Below are positions 40,817 to 49,706 of a stretch of DNA of 64,000 bases, piece after piece; position 1 is the stretch's first letter; each line of letters begins with the position of its first letter. A program made the translations under genes and the position numbers. The stretch lies in NCBI GenBank assembly GCA_964551305.1, contig CAZKBT010000007.1, positions 3,727-67,726 on the forward strand, read 5' to 3'. The notes under the pieces were generated by a model. The model was given only the letters and a program-made list of their open reading frames with translations. It did not search any database and was not told the DNA's origin. This stretch comes from JBAZDC01 sp041654595 (GTDB lineage: Bacteria; Pseudomonadota; Gammaproteobacteria; Burkholderiales; Burkholderiaceae_B).

Positions 40817-41517
40817 CATTTTTGCCGACCATTCCGCTGCCATGTCCCGACTTGTCCTGGCGTGAACTCGACGCCGGAGACCTGGACGAGATTTATGCGC
40901 TGCACCGCCAAGCCATAGGAAATGCCGGCGTCGACATCATCAAGCCCGAAAGCCGCGAATTCTTTGCGCGCTTGCTCAACGGCGATGGAACGATACTGGG
41001 CGTCATCACCCCCGAGCGGCAATTGGTCGCGTACGGCGTCATACAGCGCGCCTGGGGCTCGGAAGAGCAGCCGGAAGCCTGGTTCGGCTGGCGGGACCGG
41101 CCGATCGCCAAGCTGGCCGGGGCCTCGGTCATGCCCGCCTGGCGCGGCGTGGGTTTGCAGCTCGCCTTGATCCACCAACGCGTCCTGCATGCCGGCGAGC
41201 ATTGTCATTTCTATGCGACGGTCGCGCCAGGCAACGCGCCCAGCTGGCAAAACATGCTGCTGGCGGGGTTCCAGATCGTGAGTCTGCGGCGCCGCTATGG
41301 CGATGCTCTGCGCTATATGCTGACCCGCGAGCCGGCGGCCGGCGCTTTCCCGACGCCGACTGCCGTCGATGCATCCAGACCGATCACGGACACGGACCTC
41401 GACCAGCAAGCGGCGCTGCTGCGAAACGGCTGGCGCGGATTGGCCGCCAGAACGACGTCCGGCACCCGATATCTCCTGGTCGACACCACTACGCATGCCG
41501 AGGCGGTCCCATCATGA
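40813..41517 (+). CDS. GNAT-family N-acetyltransferase
   Basis: A 234-residue protein with a GNAT fold: acetyl-CoA-binding segment ASVMPAWRGVGLQLALIHQR (RGVGLQ pyrophosphate loop) followed by YATVAPGNAPSWQNMLLAGF. About 70 extra residues follow the domain. ATG 40813 overlaps the upstream stop by 4 nt. Substrate unknown; within a signalling operon a small periplasm-derived ligand or a protein amine could be acetylated. Confidence 0.8.
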   Translation: MTFLPTIPLPCPDLSWRELDAGDLDEIYALHRQAIGNAGVDIIKPESREFFARLLNGDGTILGVITPERQLVAYGVIQRAWGSEEQPEAWFGWRDRPIAKLAGASVMPAWRGVGLQLALIHQRVLHAGEHCHFYATVAPGNAPSWQNMLLAGFQIVSLRRRYGDALRYMLTREPAAGAFPTPTAVDASRPITDTDLDQQAALLRNGWRGLAARTTSGTRYLLVDTTTHAEAVPS

Positions 41518-42272
41518 GCATCACGACGCGCCTTGCCTGGATACTATCCTTGTTCGTCGTCGTCAGCATCCTGAGTAATGCATGGCTGTCCGCGAACGCG
41601 CTGCAACATTTCAACGACGATACCATGGAGGTACACAATCAGTATCTTCTCAGGGCGCTGGCCCGCACGATCGAAGCCAATCTCCTGATCGGACAGGAGA
41701 TCGATCAAATGGATATGATGCAAGCCATAATCGAGCGGGAACGCATAGGGGCGATCGACATGCTCGCCATCGACATTTATTCGGCCAACGGCACCATCCT
41801 GTACAGCACCGATCCAGGCACGCGCGGCAGCGCCGCCCCCCAGGCCTGGCTCGACCACATGAACAACACGGACTCATGGCGCATCGTCGGCACGCACGAA
41901 GTGGCGACCGGCATGTATGTCGGCGACGAGTTTCGCCCCGCAAGCGTGGGGATCGCCATTACGACCCTGCGCTCCCAGGCCACCACATCGTGGGAAACCT
42001 GGCTGGAAACCGTTACGAACGTCGCGACGCTGACCGTGTTGTTCGCAAGCGCGACGATGCTGCTGGCCTTCCTGGCCGGTCGCGTATTGCTGCGCCCTTA
42101 CTCGCGCGTTGCACGGATACTCGCCGCCTCGGAGGACCAGCCGCCGCCCAAGAACGGCCGGCCTTGCGCGCTGAGCGATGCGGCCACCGCATTCAAAAGC
42201 CGGCATGCCGACCAACGAAACGACATTCAACGCGCCACGTCAACCCTCGAAGAGCTCGATAATGCACTCTGA
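41514..42272 (+). CDS. Membrane-anchored sensor protein 1 of the btrU operon
   Basis: A 252-residue protein: membrane helix (about 6-28), a periplasmic region of about 130 residues (EIDQMDMMQAIIERERIGAI, IYSANGTILYSTDPG, resembling PDC/dCache strands), a second helix (about 170-195) and a short cytoplasmic tail starting like HAMP (LLRPYSRVARILAASEDQ). There is no output domain, so it probably signals through partners such as the next two proteins. Overlaps both neighbours. Confidence 0.7.
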   Translation: MSITTRLAWILSLFVVVSILSNAWLSANALQHFNDDTMEVHNQYLLRALARTIEANLLIGQEIDQMDMMQAIIERERIGAIDMLAIDIYSANGTILYSTDPGTRGSAAPQAWLDHMNNTDSWRIVGTHEVATGMYVGDEFRPASVGIAITTLRSQATTSWETWLETVTNVATLTVLFASATMLLAFLAGRVLLRPYSRVARILAASEDQPPPKNGRPCALSDAATAFKSRHADQRNDIQRATSTLEELDNAL

Positions 42273-43125
42273 TCCTGTTTCGCTGCGACGGCTGAAGCGA
42301 CGCAACATCATTTATGGCGCCGTCATAGGTTTCTTGATCGTCCTGCTGACGGCCGGCGCCGCCAACGGCATCGCGCTGATCGATTTGCACCAGAAACTGG
42401 CCGACGAAGGCGAGGACGAGGCCGAGTTCCTGGCCGCCTCCGTCAGCCGCACGCTGGGGCAGCAGCTCGAACGCGCGGCCTCGCTGGATATCCCGCTGCA
42501 AGCCTTACCCGATCTGGAACTCACCTTGCACAGAAGAATGAGCCGCGTAGCGGGAATTTCAGCGGTCACCGTCCTGGCGCCCAATGGGGAAACGGTCGCC
42601 TCGGCCGGCAACGGCAACAAGGAACAGGTCATGGTGACCCAGGAAATCCGGGTCAACGGCAAAGTCTGGGGACGCTTGGCCGTCAGCACCACGCCCATCA
42701 TGCTGTCCACCGCATTTCAAAGCGCGCGCAACCTTTCCCTGGCCATGCTGTCCGCGTTCGCCCTGCTCGGCGCCCTCGCCGGCGGCTGGGTCGCCTTTCG
42801 CGTTTCCCAGGACCAGGGGCGCCTGTTCCATTACCTGAACAAGCCGGCCACCCGAAACGACGTGATGGATGGCCCGCGAACGCAACAACAAGACGTGTCT
42901 CTGTACTTGTCCACCACCGACCCCATGCGCAACGCCTGGCAGGCCGCCTATGCGCAAGAGGCCCGCACGGCAAACGAAAATGCGGCCGTCCACCGCTACG
43001 CGTCGGAGCTGCTCGCTCTTGACTTCAATCACGCCATGCGCCCCCGGATCGCCGAACTGACCGACGTCGACGGCGTCCGCCTGGCCTTGTCCACCGACTC
43101 CTTTCCATCACCAACAACGCCATGA
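42262..43125 (+). CDS. Membrane-anchored sensor protein 2 of the btrU operon
   Basis: A 287-residue protein with the same layout as its neighbour: helix (about 18-38), periplasmic sensing region (HRRMSRVAGISAVTVLAPNG, VNGKVWGRLAVSTTPIML), a second helix (about 155-178) and a cytoplasmic, mostly helical tail without a catalytic domain. It starts 11 nt inside the preceding gene and overlaps btrU by 4 nt. Together the pair could form a receptor complex gating BtrU. Confidence 0.68.
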   Translation: MHSDPVSLRRLKRRNIIYGAVIGFLIVLLTAGAANGIALIDLHQKLADEGEDEAEFLAASVSRTLGQQLERAASLDIPLQALPDLELTLHRRMSRVAGISAVTVLAPNGETVASAGNGNKEQVMVTQEIRVNGKVWGRLAVSTTPIMLSTAFQSARNLSLAMLSAFALLGALAGGWVAFRVSQDQGRLFHYLNKPATRNDVMDGPRTQQQDVSLYLSTTDPMRNAWQAAYAQEARTANENAAVHRYASELLALDFNHAMRPRIAELTDVDGVRLALSTDSFPSPTTP

Positions 43126-45173
43126 TGTCGCTGCGCAGCCGCCTGACGCTCATCGTCGTCCTGGGGTTCGCCCTGCTTCTGGGCACGATGTTCACCGCCG
43201 AGAAAATACGGGAACGGCTCTTCGAGGACTATCTGCGGGACGCGTCCATCGCGGCCCAACAAGCGCTATGGGAAGAAATCATTTCCGTGGAAGTCTTGTC
43301 GGTCAAGTCCAGTCTGTCCCTATTGACGGCCAATGGCCACATGACCGCCGAAGGGCTGTCCATCCTGAAAATGGATCCCACGTGGTACATGGCTGCGAGC
43401 CTGGAGGCCGTCGCGCTCGTGGACGAGAACCGTCGGGTTTTCGTTTCCCAAGGCCAGATCACGCCGCGGCAGCTGCTGGACGCCGGGACGATGGATCTCG
43501 TTCGCAAGGGCGAAGAGGCCTCAGGCCTGCGGCAGATCGGCAATCACCAGATCGTGTTGATCGTCGCCGAACCCGTCATCATGGACGACCAGCACTACAC
43601 CCTCGTTGCCGCGGCGCAGCTGAACGACGCGTTGTCGCGTTATGCCGCGCGCACCCTCAGCTCCGCCCACATTCTGAGTTTGCATGGCAAACTGCTGAGC
43701 AGTTCCGATCCGGAGCGCTGGAATACCTATCAACCCGACGTATCGACCCGGCTGCCGACCCGCCAGGAAATCGACACGGACCAACGCACCTACGTCGCGA
43801 CCACGGTGCCGCTCAAGGATATCGTGCAAAGCAGCACAGGCGTTCTGGTAAGCATGGCGGACGTCACCGATGCGCAGGCCTCGAGAAACGCTCTCAGGAA
43901 TTCGACGCTGATAGTGACGGCCATCCTGGGACTGCTCGGACTACTCGTCGTCAACGTCGTCATCTGGCGCAGCTTCCGCCCGCTGCGCGCGGCTCTGGAC
44001 GTCCTGAACGATCTCTCGTTGCGAGACGGTGATACCGGGACGCAATCGACGGTCAAGGCCAGCGACGAGATCGGGCACCTGAGCCAGGCGATCGGCGCGC
44101 TGCGCCATCGCACCGCACTGGTCGACGAACACAACATGCAGCGCAAGCGCATGCGGCTCAAGCAAGAACGGGTGATCCAGCACGAGCTCAAGGCGCTGGC
44201 CGCCGCCGTCGACTCCACCAGCCGCGAGGAGGTGCTGAGCCTGCTCAATGAAAAAGCCGATCCGTCTCAACCCGAAGAGCCGCTGTTGCGCCTGACTCGC
44301 GTGCTGTCCAACCTTCGCCACAGGCTGATTGAACAGCACATGCGATTATCGCGGATGGTGGTGGACTTGCGCGACGCGCTCATCAGCAAGAGCAAGCTGC
44401 TGGGATTGCAGCAGGAACTGAAGATCGCCAGCACCGTGCAGATGAGCATACTTCCGCGCATGACGATACAAGACCAGCGCGTCGCCCTGAGCGCGCGCAT
44501 TATTCCCGCCCAGGAAGTCGGCGGAGACTTCTACGACTACGCCATATTGGATAAGCATCACCTGTCCTTCGTCATCGCGGACGTGTCGGGGAAAGGCATA
44601 CCGGCCGCGTTGTTCATGGCCATTTCGCGCACGCTGCTCAAGTCCATATCCATGTTCGTCGCCACGCCCAGGTCCTGCGTACAAAGACTGAACGATCTGC
44701 TGGCCGCCGAAAACGATCAAATGCTTTTCGTAACACTGTTCTACGGCATTCTGGACCTGCGCACGGGGGCACTGCAATTCGTCAATGCCGGCCACCACCA
44801 CCCGTATTTGCTGCGACATTCCGGCACGCTGGAACAGGTTCCCGGCATCAACGGACCGGCCGTCGGCGTGATGCAAGGCATAGGCTACGCGCAAGGACAA
44901 CTCGTGCTCGAGCCCGGCGATACGCTTTATCTATACACCGACGGCATTACGGAAGCCTTCGACCCGAACCAGAACCTTTACGGCAACCGTCGGCTGGAAG
45001 CGACGCTTTCCGCCATGCCGGCGAGCGCGTTCCCCGACGCCATTTCGGACCGGATCATCCAGGATATGCGCGCATTCGAGCAAGGCTTCAGGCAAACCGA
45101 CGACATCACCAGCCTGTGCCTGCGCTACTTGGGAAATGCCGATACGCACGACAGAACAAGGGCTCTGCGCTAG
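43122..45173 (+). CDS. btrU: BtrU: membrane sensor with PP2C-type (SpoIIE/RsbU) phosphatase domain
   Basis: A 683-residue protein: helix (6-24), periplasmic sensing domain (about 25-255), helix (260-282), HAMP (about 283-335), coiled coil and a C-terminal SpoIIE phosphatase domain (about 440-670) with metal-binding EVGGDFYDY (D469), IADVSGKG (D487), NAGHHHPYLL, YTDGITEAF and the terminal DDIT. It should dephosphorylate BtrV and thereby free or sequester BtrW, the switch described for Bordetella T3SS. Last gene of the operon; argJ starts 60 nt later. Confidence 0.9.
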   Translation: MMSLRSRLTLIVVLGFALLLGTMFTAEKIRERLFEDYLRDASIAAQQALWEEIISVEVLSVKSSLSLLTANGHMTAEGLSILKMDPTWYMAASLEAVALVDENRRVFVSQGQITPRQLLDAGTMDLVRKGEEASGLRQIGNHQIVLIVAEPVIMDDQHYTLVAAAQLNDALSRYAARTLSSAHILSLHGKLLSSSDPERWNTYQPDVSTRLPTRQEIDTDQRTYVATTVPLKDIVQSSTGVLVSMADVTDAQASRNALRNSTLIVTAILGLLGLLVVNVVIWRSFRPLRAALDVLNDLSLRDGDTGTQSTVKASDEIGHLSQAIGALRHRTALVDEHNMQRKRMRLKQERVIQHELKALAAAVDSTSREEVLSLLNEKADPSQPEEPLLRLTRVLSNLRHRLIEQHMRLSRMVVDLRDALISKSKLLGLQQELKIASTVQMSILPRMTIQDQRVALSARIIPAQEVGGDFYDYAILDKHHLSFVIADVSGKGIPAALFMAISRTLLKSISMFVATPRSCVQRLNDLLAAENDQMLFVTLFYGILDLRTGALQFVNAGHHHPYLLRHSGTLEQVPGINGPAVGVMQGIGYAQGQLVLEPGDTLYLYTDGITEAFDPNQNLYGNRRLEATLSAMPASAFPDAISDRIIQDMRAFEQGFRQTDDITSLCLRYLGNADTHDRTRALR

Positions 45174-45233
45174 AATCAAGTTTGGCGCTACGCCGTTTTC
45201 TTGTCTTCCCCCTTTTCCCTTGGCGCACCCCAC

Positions 45234-46460
45234 ATGGCTGTCAATCTGCAGATCCCTTCCGAATCCGATATTTTCCCCGTTCCCGGGGTGAAGATTGGCG
45301 TTGCCCAGGCGGGCATACGCAAGACAGGGCGACGCGACTTGACGGTCTTTATGCTGGCCGAAGGCAGCAGCGTGGCGGGCGTGTTCACCCGCAACCGCTT
45401 CCGCGCCGCTCCGGTGCAAGTATGCGAAAGCCATCTGGCCGCGCAGAAGGACATTCGCGCGCTGGTCGTCAATACCGGCAACGCCAATGCTGGCACGGGT
45501 GAGCCGGGCCTGAACGACGCGCGGCGCACCTGCGCCGCGTTGGCCGAGCTGCTCGCCATACAGGCCGAGCAGGTCCTGCCGTTCTCCACCGGGGTCATCC
45601 TGGAGCCTTTGCCCATGGACCGGCTACTTGCCGGGCTGCCCGCGGCGATCGCGGACCTGCGCGAGGACAACTGGTTTTCGGCCGCGCACGGCATCATGAC
45701 CACGGACACGCAGCCCAAGATCGTTTCCCGCCGGCTCGATATCGACGGAAAATCGGTCACGCTCACGGGCATCAGCAAAGGCGCGGGCATGATCCGCCCC
45801 AACATGGCCACGATGCTCGGTTATCTCGCTACCGACGCCGGCATCGCTCCCGCTCTTCTGAAAAAGGCGGCCGGCCGGATCGCCGAACGTTCATTCAATC
45901 GCATCACGGTGGACGGGGATACGTCCACCAACGACTCCTTCATCCTGATCGCCACGGGCCATGGCGCCGTCCGGATTCAGGGCGAAGACGATCCGCGCTG
46001 GCCCGCCCTGTTTGAAGCGCTTGCCGCGGCCTCGACGGAACTGGCGCAAAAGATCGTGCGCGATGCCGAAGGCGCGACCAAGTTCATCACGGTCCGGGTC
46101 GAACAGGCGGCAAGCACCGAAGAAGCGCTGAAAGTCGCTTACTCGGTCGCGCATTCGCCGCTGGTGAAAACGGCCTTCTTCGCCTCCGACCCCAACCTGG
46201 GCCGCATCCTGGCCGCCATCGGCTATGCGGGCATCGACGATCTGGACGTGGCCGGCATACGGCTCTGGCTGGGCGACGTATTGGTGGCGCTCGACGGCGG
46301 ACGCAATCCCGACTACCGCGAGGAAGACGGGCAGCGCGTCATGAAGGAACCCGAAATCCTGGTGCGCATCGCCCTGGGACGCGGAAACGTGTCCGATACC
46401 GTGTACACCTGCGACTTCACCCACGATTACGTCTCGATCAACGCGGACTATCGTTCCTGA
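45234..46460 (+). CDS. argJ: Bifunctional glutamate N-acetyltransferase/amino-acid acetyltransferase (ArgJ)
   Basis: Transfers acetyl groups from N-acetylornithine to glutamate in the cyclic arginine pathway. The 408-residue precursor shows FTRNRFRAAPV, VVNTGNANAGTG, the self-cleavage region GISKGAGMIRPNMATML (cut before the Thr), TVDGDTSTNDS and FASDPNLGRILAAIGY. ATG 45234 (MAVNLQIPSE) is preferred to the longer frame. First core gene to the right of the T3SS island. Confidence 0.97.
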   Translation: MAVNLQIPSESDIFPVPGVKIGVAQAGIRKTGRRDLTVFMLAEGSSVAGVFTRNRFRAAPVQVCESHLAAQKDIRALVVNTGNANAGTGEPGLNDARRTCAALAELLAIQAEQVLPFSTGVILEPLPMDRLLAGLPAAIADLREDNWFSAAHGIMTTDTQPKIVSRRLDIDGKSVTLTGISKGAGMIRPNMATMLGYLATDAGIAPALLKKAAGRIAERSFNRITVDGDTSTNDSFILIATGHGAVRIQGEDDPRWPALFEALAAASTELAQKIVRDAEGATKFITVRVEQAASTEEALKVAYSVAHSPLVKTAFFASDPNLGRILAAIGYAGIDDLDVAGIRLWLGDVLVALDGGRNPDYREEDGQRVMKEPEILVRIALGRGNVSDTVYTCDFTHDYVSINADYRS

Positions 46461-46497
46461 GCCGGATGGACGGCATGGACATCGGTCCACACCCATA

Positions 46498-46527
46498 TTG
46501 ACGCCTACTCGATTTCTAAGCTAGAAT
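46498..46527 (+). promoter_or_regulatory. Sigma-70 promoter of rplU-rpmA
   Basis: TTGACG (46498-46503), 18-nt spacer, TAGAAT (46522-46527), 56 nt before the rplU ATG. Confidence 0.65.
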
Positions 46528-46582
46528 CAAGGGCTTGGCACTTTGGCCAAGGCATTATTTTTCAAAACTTAGGAAATCCCAC

Positions 46583-46894
46583 ATGTACGCGGTCATAAAA
46601 ACCGGCGGCAAGCAGTATCGCGTTGCCGCGGGTCAAAAACTGAAGATAGAACAGATACCGGCAGACATTGGGCAAGAAATTTCGCTGGACCAGGTGTTAT
46701 CGGTTGGCGAAGGCGACGATCTGAAGATCGGCACGCCTTTGGTCTCCGGAGCGCTGGTCAAGGCAACCGTTCTTGCGCAAGGCCGCCACGACAAGGTCAA
46801 AATTTTCAAGATGCGCCGGCGCAAGCACTACCAAAAGCACCAAGGCCATCGTCAAAACTACACCGAAATCCGCATCGAAGCCATCACGGCTTGA
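46583..46894 (+). CDS. rplU: 50S ribosomal protein L21
   Basis: 103 residues starting MYAVIKTGGKQYRVAAGQ, with the C-terminal KMRRRKHYQKHQGHRQ block; binds 23S rRNA. AGGAAAT upstream of the ATG. Standard rplU-rpmA-obgE order. Confidence 0.98.
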   Translation: MYAVIKTGGKQYRVAAGQKLKIEQIPADIGQEISLDQVLSVGEGDDLKIGTPLVSGALVKATVLAQGRHDKVKIFKMRRRKHYQKHQGHRQNYTEIRIEAITA

Positions 46895-46930
46895 TACGGG
46901 TCTGACAGTTCTGGATAGCAGGAGCTAAAC

Positions 46931-47191
46931 ATGGCACAGAAAAAAGGCGGCGGCTCTACGCGCAACGGTCGCGACTCGCAGGCCAAGCGGCTTGGCGTCA
47001 AGGTATACGGCGGGCAACTCATCCCGGCGGGCTCGATCATCGTTCGCCAGCGCGGCACGCAGTTCCACCCCGGCGTGAACGTCGGCATCGGCAAGGACCA
47101 CACGCTGTATTCGCTGGTCGACGGCAAGGTCAAGTTCGCCGTTACCGGCGCACTGAACAAGCGCACTGTCTCGGTCGACGCTGCGGAATAA
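46931..47191 (+). CDS. rpmA: 50S ribosomal protein L27
   Basis: 86 residues starting MAQKKGGGSTRNGRDSQAKR and containing IPAGSIIVRQRGTQFHPG, the conserved L27 core; its N-terminus reaches the peptidyl-transferase centre. 36 nt after rplU. Confidence 0.98.
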   Translation: MAQKKGGGSTRNGRDSQAKRLGVKVYGGQLIPAGSIIVRQRGTQFHPGVNVGIGKDHTLYSLVDGKVKFAVTGALNKRTVSVDAAE

Positions 47192-47207
47192 TCCCCGCCT
47201 CCCGACC

Positions 47208-47243
47208 AAAAAAAGCCCTGCCGGTGCCCTGGCGGGGCTTTTT
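47208..47243 (+). terminator. Rho-independent terminator after rpmA
   Basis: AAAAAGCCC-TGCC arm pairs with GGC-GGGGCTTTTT after a short loop; the U-run follows at once. Partial read-through into obgE is possible; TAGAAT at 47324-47329 may be a separate obgE -10. Confidence 0.85.
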
Positions 47244-47413
47244 GTTTCCATGCCTCGTCCGCGAACAGGATCGCCCGGCGCAATCCGGCGATGCCTGCGG
47301 TTCGCGTTGGCTATCGATTGCTTTAGAATAGCGACAAGGCTCGAATGCCGAAAGGCCTTGCTTTTCAAGCAAGAACGGCAGCCTCCACCCCTTAATGTGT
47401 ATCGGCACCCATC

Positions 47414-48520
47414 ATGAAATTCGTAGACGAAGCAACCATTGAAGTCATTGCCGGCAAAGGCGGCAACGGCGTCGCCAGCTTTCGCCGCGAAAAATTCGTT
47501 CCCCGGGGCGGCCCCGACGGAGGAGATGGAGGCCGAGGCGGCAGCATCCTGGCCGTCGCCGATCGCAACATCAACACCTTGGTGGACTACCGCTATGCGC
47601 GCCTGCATCGCGCCAAAAATGGCGAAAACGGCCGCGGCTCGGATCAATACGGCGCCGCCGCGCCGGACATCGTCCTGCGGGTGCCCGTGGGCACGACGAT
47701 TTCCGATGCCGAAACGGGTGAGCTGCTGTTCGATCTGGATACGCACGATCAACAGGTCACGCTGGCGCAAGGCGGCCAGGGCGGCATGGGCAACCTGCAC
47801 TTCAAGTCCAGCGTCAACCGGGCTCCCCGGCAATTCACCCACGGCAAAGAAGGCGAACAGCGCAAGCTCAAGCTGGAACTCAAGATCCTGGCCGACGTCG
47901 GCCTGCTGGGCATGCCCAATGCCGGCAAGTCCACCTTGATCAGCCGGATTTCCAATGCGCGTCCGAAGATCGCCGATTATCCGTTTACGACGCTGCATCC
48001 CAACCTCGGCGTGGTGCGAACCTCGGCCGCGCGCAGCTTCACCGTGGCCGACATTCCGGGCCTGATCGAAGGAGCGTCCGAAGGCGCGGGGCTGGGCCAT
48101 CTGTTTCTGCGCCATCTTTCACGCACGCAGATACTGCTGCACCTGATCGACGTATCGACGCTGGACCCGGACGTCGACCCCATTGAAAAAGCCGTCGTCG
48201 ATGCGCGCGCGATTCTCAACGAACTGCGCCTTTACGACCCGGCCCTCTACGAGAAGCCGCGCTGGCTGGTGTTGAACAAGATCGACATGGTCGACGATCC
48301 CGAACGCATCAAGGCCGAGCTCTGCAAGAAACTGAATTGGTCGGGTCCTGTGTTCGGCATTTCGGCGCTCGGCGGCGCCGGCACCCAGGAACTGATCTGG
48401 CAGCTGCAGGACTGGCTGGACGAGCAGCGTCAAAAGGCCAACATGGCGCAGGACATCGCCGATGGCACCTACGAACCGCAAGACCGGCGCTTCGACCCGG
48501 ATCGCGGCAACGTATCCTGA
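47414..48520 (+). CDS. obgE: GTPase Obg/CgtA
   Basis: A 368-residue ribosome-assembly GTPase: Gly-rich Obg domain (FVDEATIEVIAGKGGNGVAS), then the G domain with G1 GMPNAGKSTLI, G2 FTTLHPNLG, G3 DIPGLIEGA, G4 NKID and G5 SALGG. The C-terminal extension is short. Conserved placement after rpmA and before proB. Confidence 0.97.
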   Translation: MKFVDEATIEVIAGKGGNGVASFRREKFVPRGGPDGGDGGRGGSILAVADRNINTLVDYRYARLHRAKNGENGRGSDQYGAAAPDIVLRVPVGTTISDAETGELLFDLDTHDQQVTLAQGGQGGMGNLHFKSSVNRAPRQFTHGKEGEQRKLKLELKILADVGLLGMPNAGKSTLISRISNARPKIADYPFTTLHPNLGVVRTSAARSFTVADIPGLIEGASEGAGLGHLFLRHLSRTQILLHLIDVSTLDPDVDPIEKAVVDARAILNELRLYDPALYEKPRWLVLNKIDMVDDPERIKAELCKKLNWSGPVFGISALGGAGTQELIWQLQDWLDEQRQKANMAQDIADGTYEPQDRRFDPDRGNVS

Positions 48521-48548
48521 CCCCCTCCACTTCGCGCTTTCGTCGTTC

Positions 48549-49706
48549 ATGGCAGCCCAATCCATTTCCGCTTCCGCCGTTTCCCAGACCAAGCGGCTGG
48601 TCATCAAAGTCGGCTCGTCGCTCGTCACCAACGAGGGCAAGGGCATCGATATGCAGGCGGTCATGCATTGGGCTAGGCAGATCGCCGGCCTGCATGCGCA
48701 AGGCAAGCAAGTCGTCCTGGTGTCCAGCGGCGCCATCGCCGAGGGCATGGCCAGGCTGGGCTGGCCACGGCGCCCGAAAGCCATGCATGAATTGCAGGCG
48801 GCGGCGGCTGTTGGACAAATGGGGCTGGTGCAGGCCTACGAGGCCGCCTTCGCCCGGCACGGCATACGCACCGCGCAGATCCTGCTGACGCACGAGGATC
48901 TGGCGGACCGTCGGCGCTATTTGAACGCGCGCAGCACGCTCTACACGCTGCTTGCGCTGGGCGTCGTGCCCATCGTCAATGAGAACGATACGGTCGTGAC
49001 CGATGAAATCCGGCTGGGCGACAACGATACGCTCGGCGCGCTGGTCACCAATCTGATCGAAGCCGAGACCCTGGTCATCCTGACCGACCAGGCGGGCCTG
49101 TACGATGCCGACCCCCGCAAAAACCCGGACGCGGCCCTGATCACCGTCGCCCAGGCGGGCGACCCCGCCCTGGAAACCATGGCGGGCGGCTCGGGCAGCC
49201 AGATCGGCACGGGCGGAATGCTGACCAAGGTCCTGGCGGCCAAGCGCGCGGCCAACAGCGGCGGGCACACGGTCATCGCGTCGGGCCGCGAGCCGAACGT
49301 GCTGCTGCGCCTGGCGGCGGGCGACGCGATCGGCACCGAACTGCGCGCCCTGTTGCCGATCCGCTCGGCGCGCCAACGCTGGCTGGCCAATCACCTGCGC
49401 CTGCGCGGCCGGATCACCCTGGATGCCGGCGCGGTCCGGGCGCTGACAGTGGACCACAAGAGCCTGCTGCCCATCGGCGTCACCGCCGTCGAAGGCGAGT
49501 TCGAACGCGGCGACGTCGTGGCTTGCGTGGACATGCACGGCGTGGAATGCGGACGCGGCCTGATCAATTATTCCGCGGCGGATACGCGCCGCATCATGCG
49601 CCAGCCCAGCCATCGCATTGCATCGATACTGGGCAGCATGTCGGATACCGAACTCATGCATCGCGACAATATGGTGTTCGCGCCGCCTACTTCTGCGCGG
49701 CAATGA
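48549..49706 (+). CDS. proB: Glutamate 5-kinase (ProB)
   Basis: First enzyme of proline synthesis. The 385-residue product has an amino-acid kinase domain (LVIKVGSSLVTNEG, VLVSSGAIAEGM, VPIVNENDTVVTDE, GTGGMLTKVLAAKRA) and a C-terminal PUA domain (about 290-380, GRITLDAGAVRAL, VTAVEGEFERGDVV). ATG 48549 is preferred to the upstream frame. Its end overlaps the convergent lrp-type gene by 20 nt. Confidence 0.96.
   Translation: MAAQSISASAVSQTKRLVIKVGSSLVTNEGKGIDMQAVMHWARQIAGLHAQGKQVVLVSSGAIAEGMARLGWPRRPKAMHELQAAAAVGQMGLVQAYEAAFARHGIRTAQILLTHEDLADRRRYLNARSTLYTLLALGVVPIVNENDTVVTDEIRLGDNDTLGALVTNLIEAETLVILTDQAGLYDADPRKNPDAALITVAQAGDPALETMAGGSGSQIGTGGMLTKVLAAKRAANSGGHTVIASGREPNVLLRLAAGDAIGTELRALLPIRSARQRWLANHLRLRGRITLDAGAVRALTVDHKSLLPIGVTAVEGEFERGDVVACVDMHGVECGRGLINYSAADTRRIMRQPSHRIASILGSMSDTELMHRDNMVFAPPTSARQ

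Noticed and set aside
45171..45176. TAGAAT as -10 of an argJ promoter.
   Set aside because: No credible -35 at the right distance; it includes the btrU stop codon and may be coincidental.
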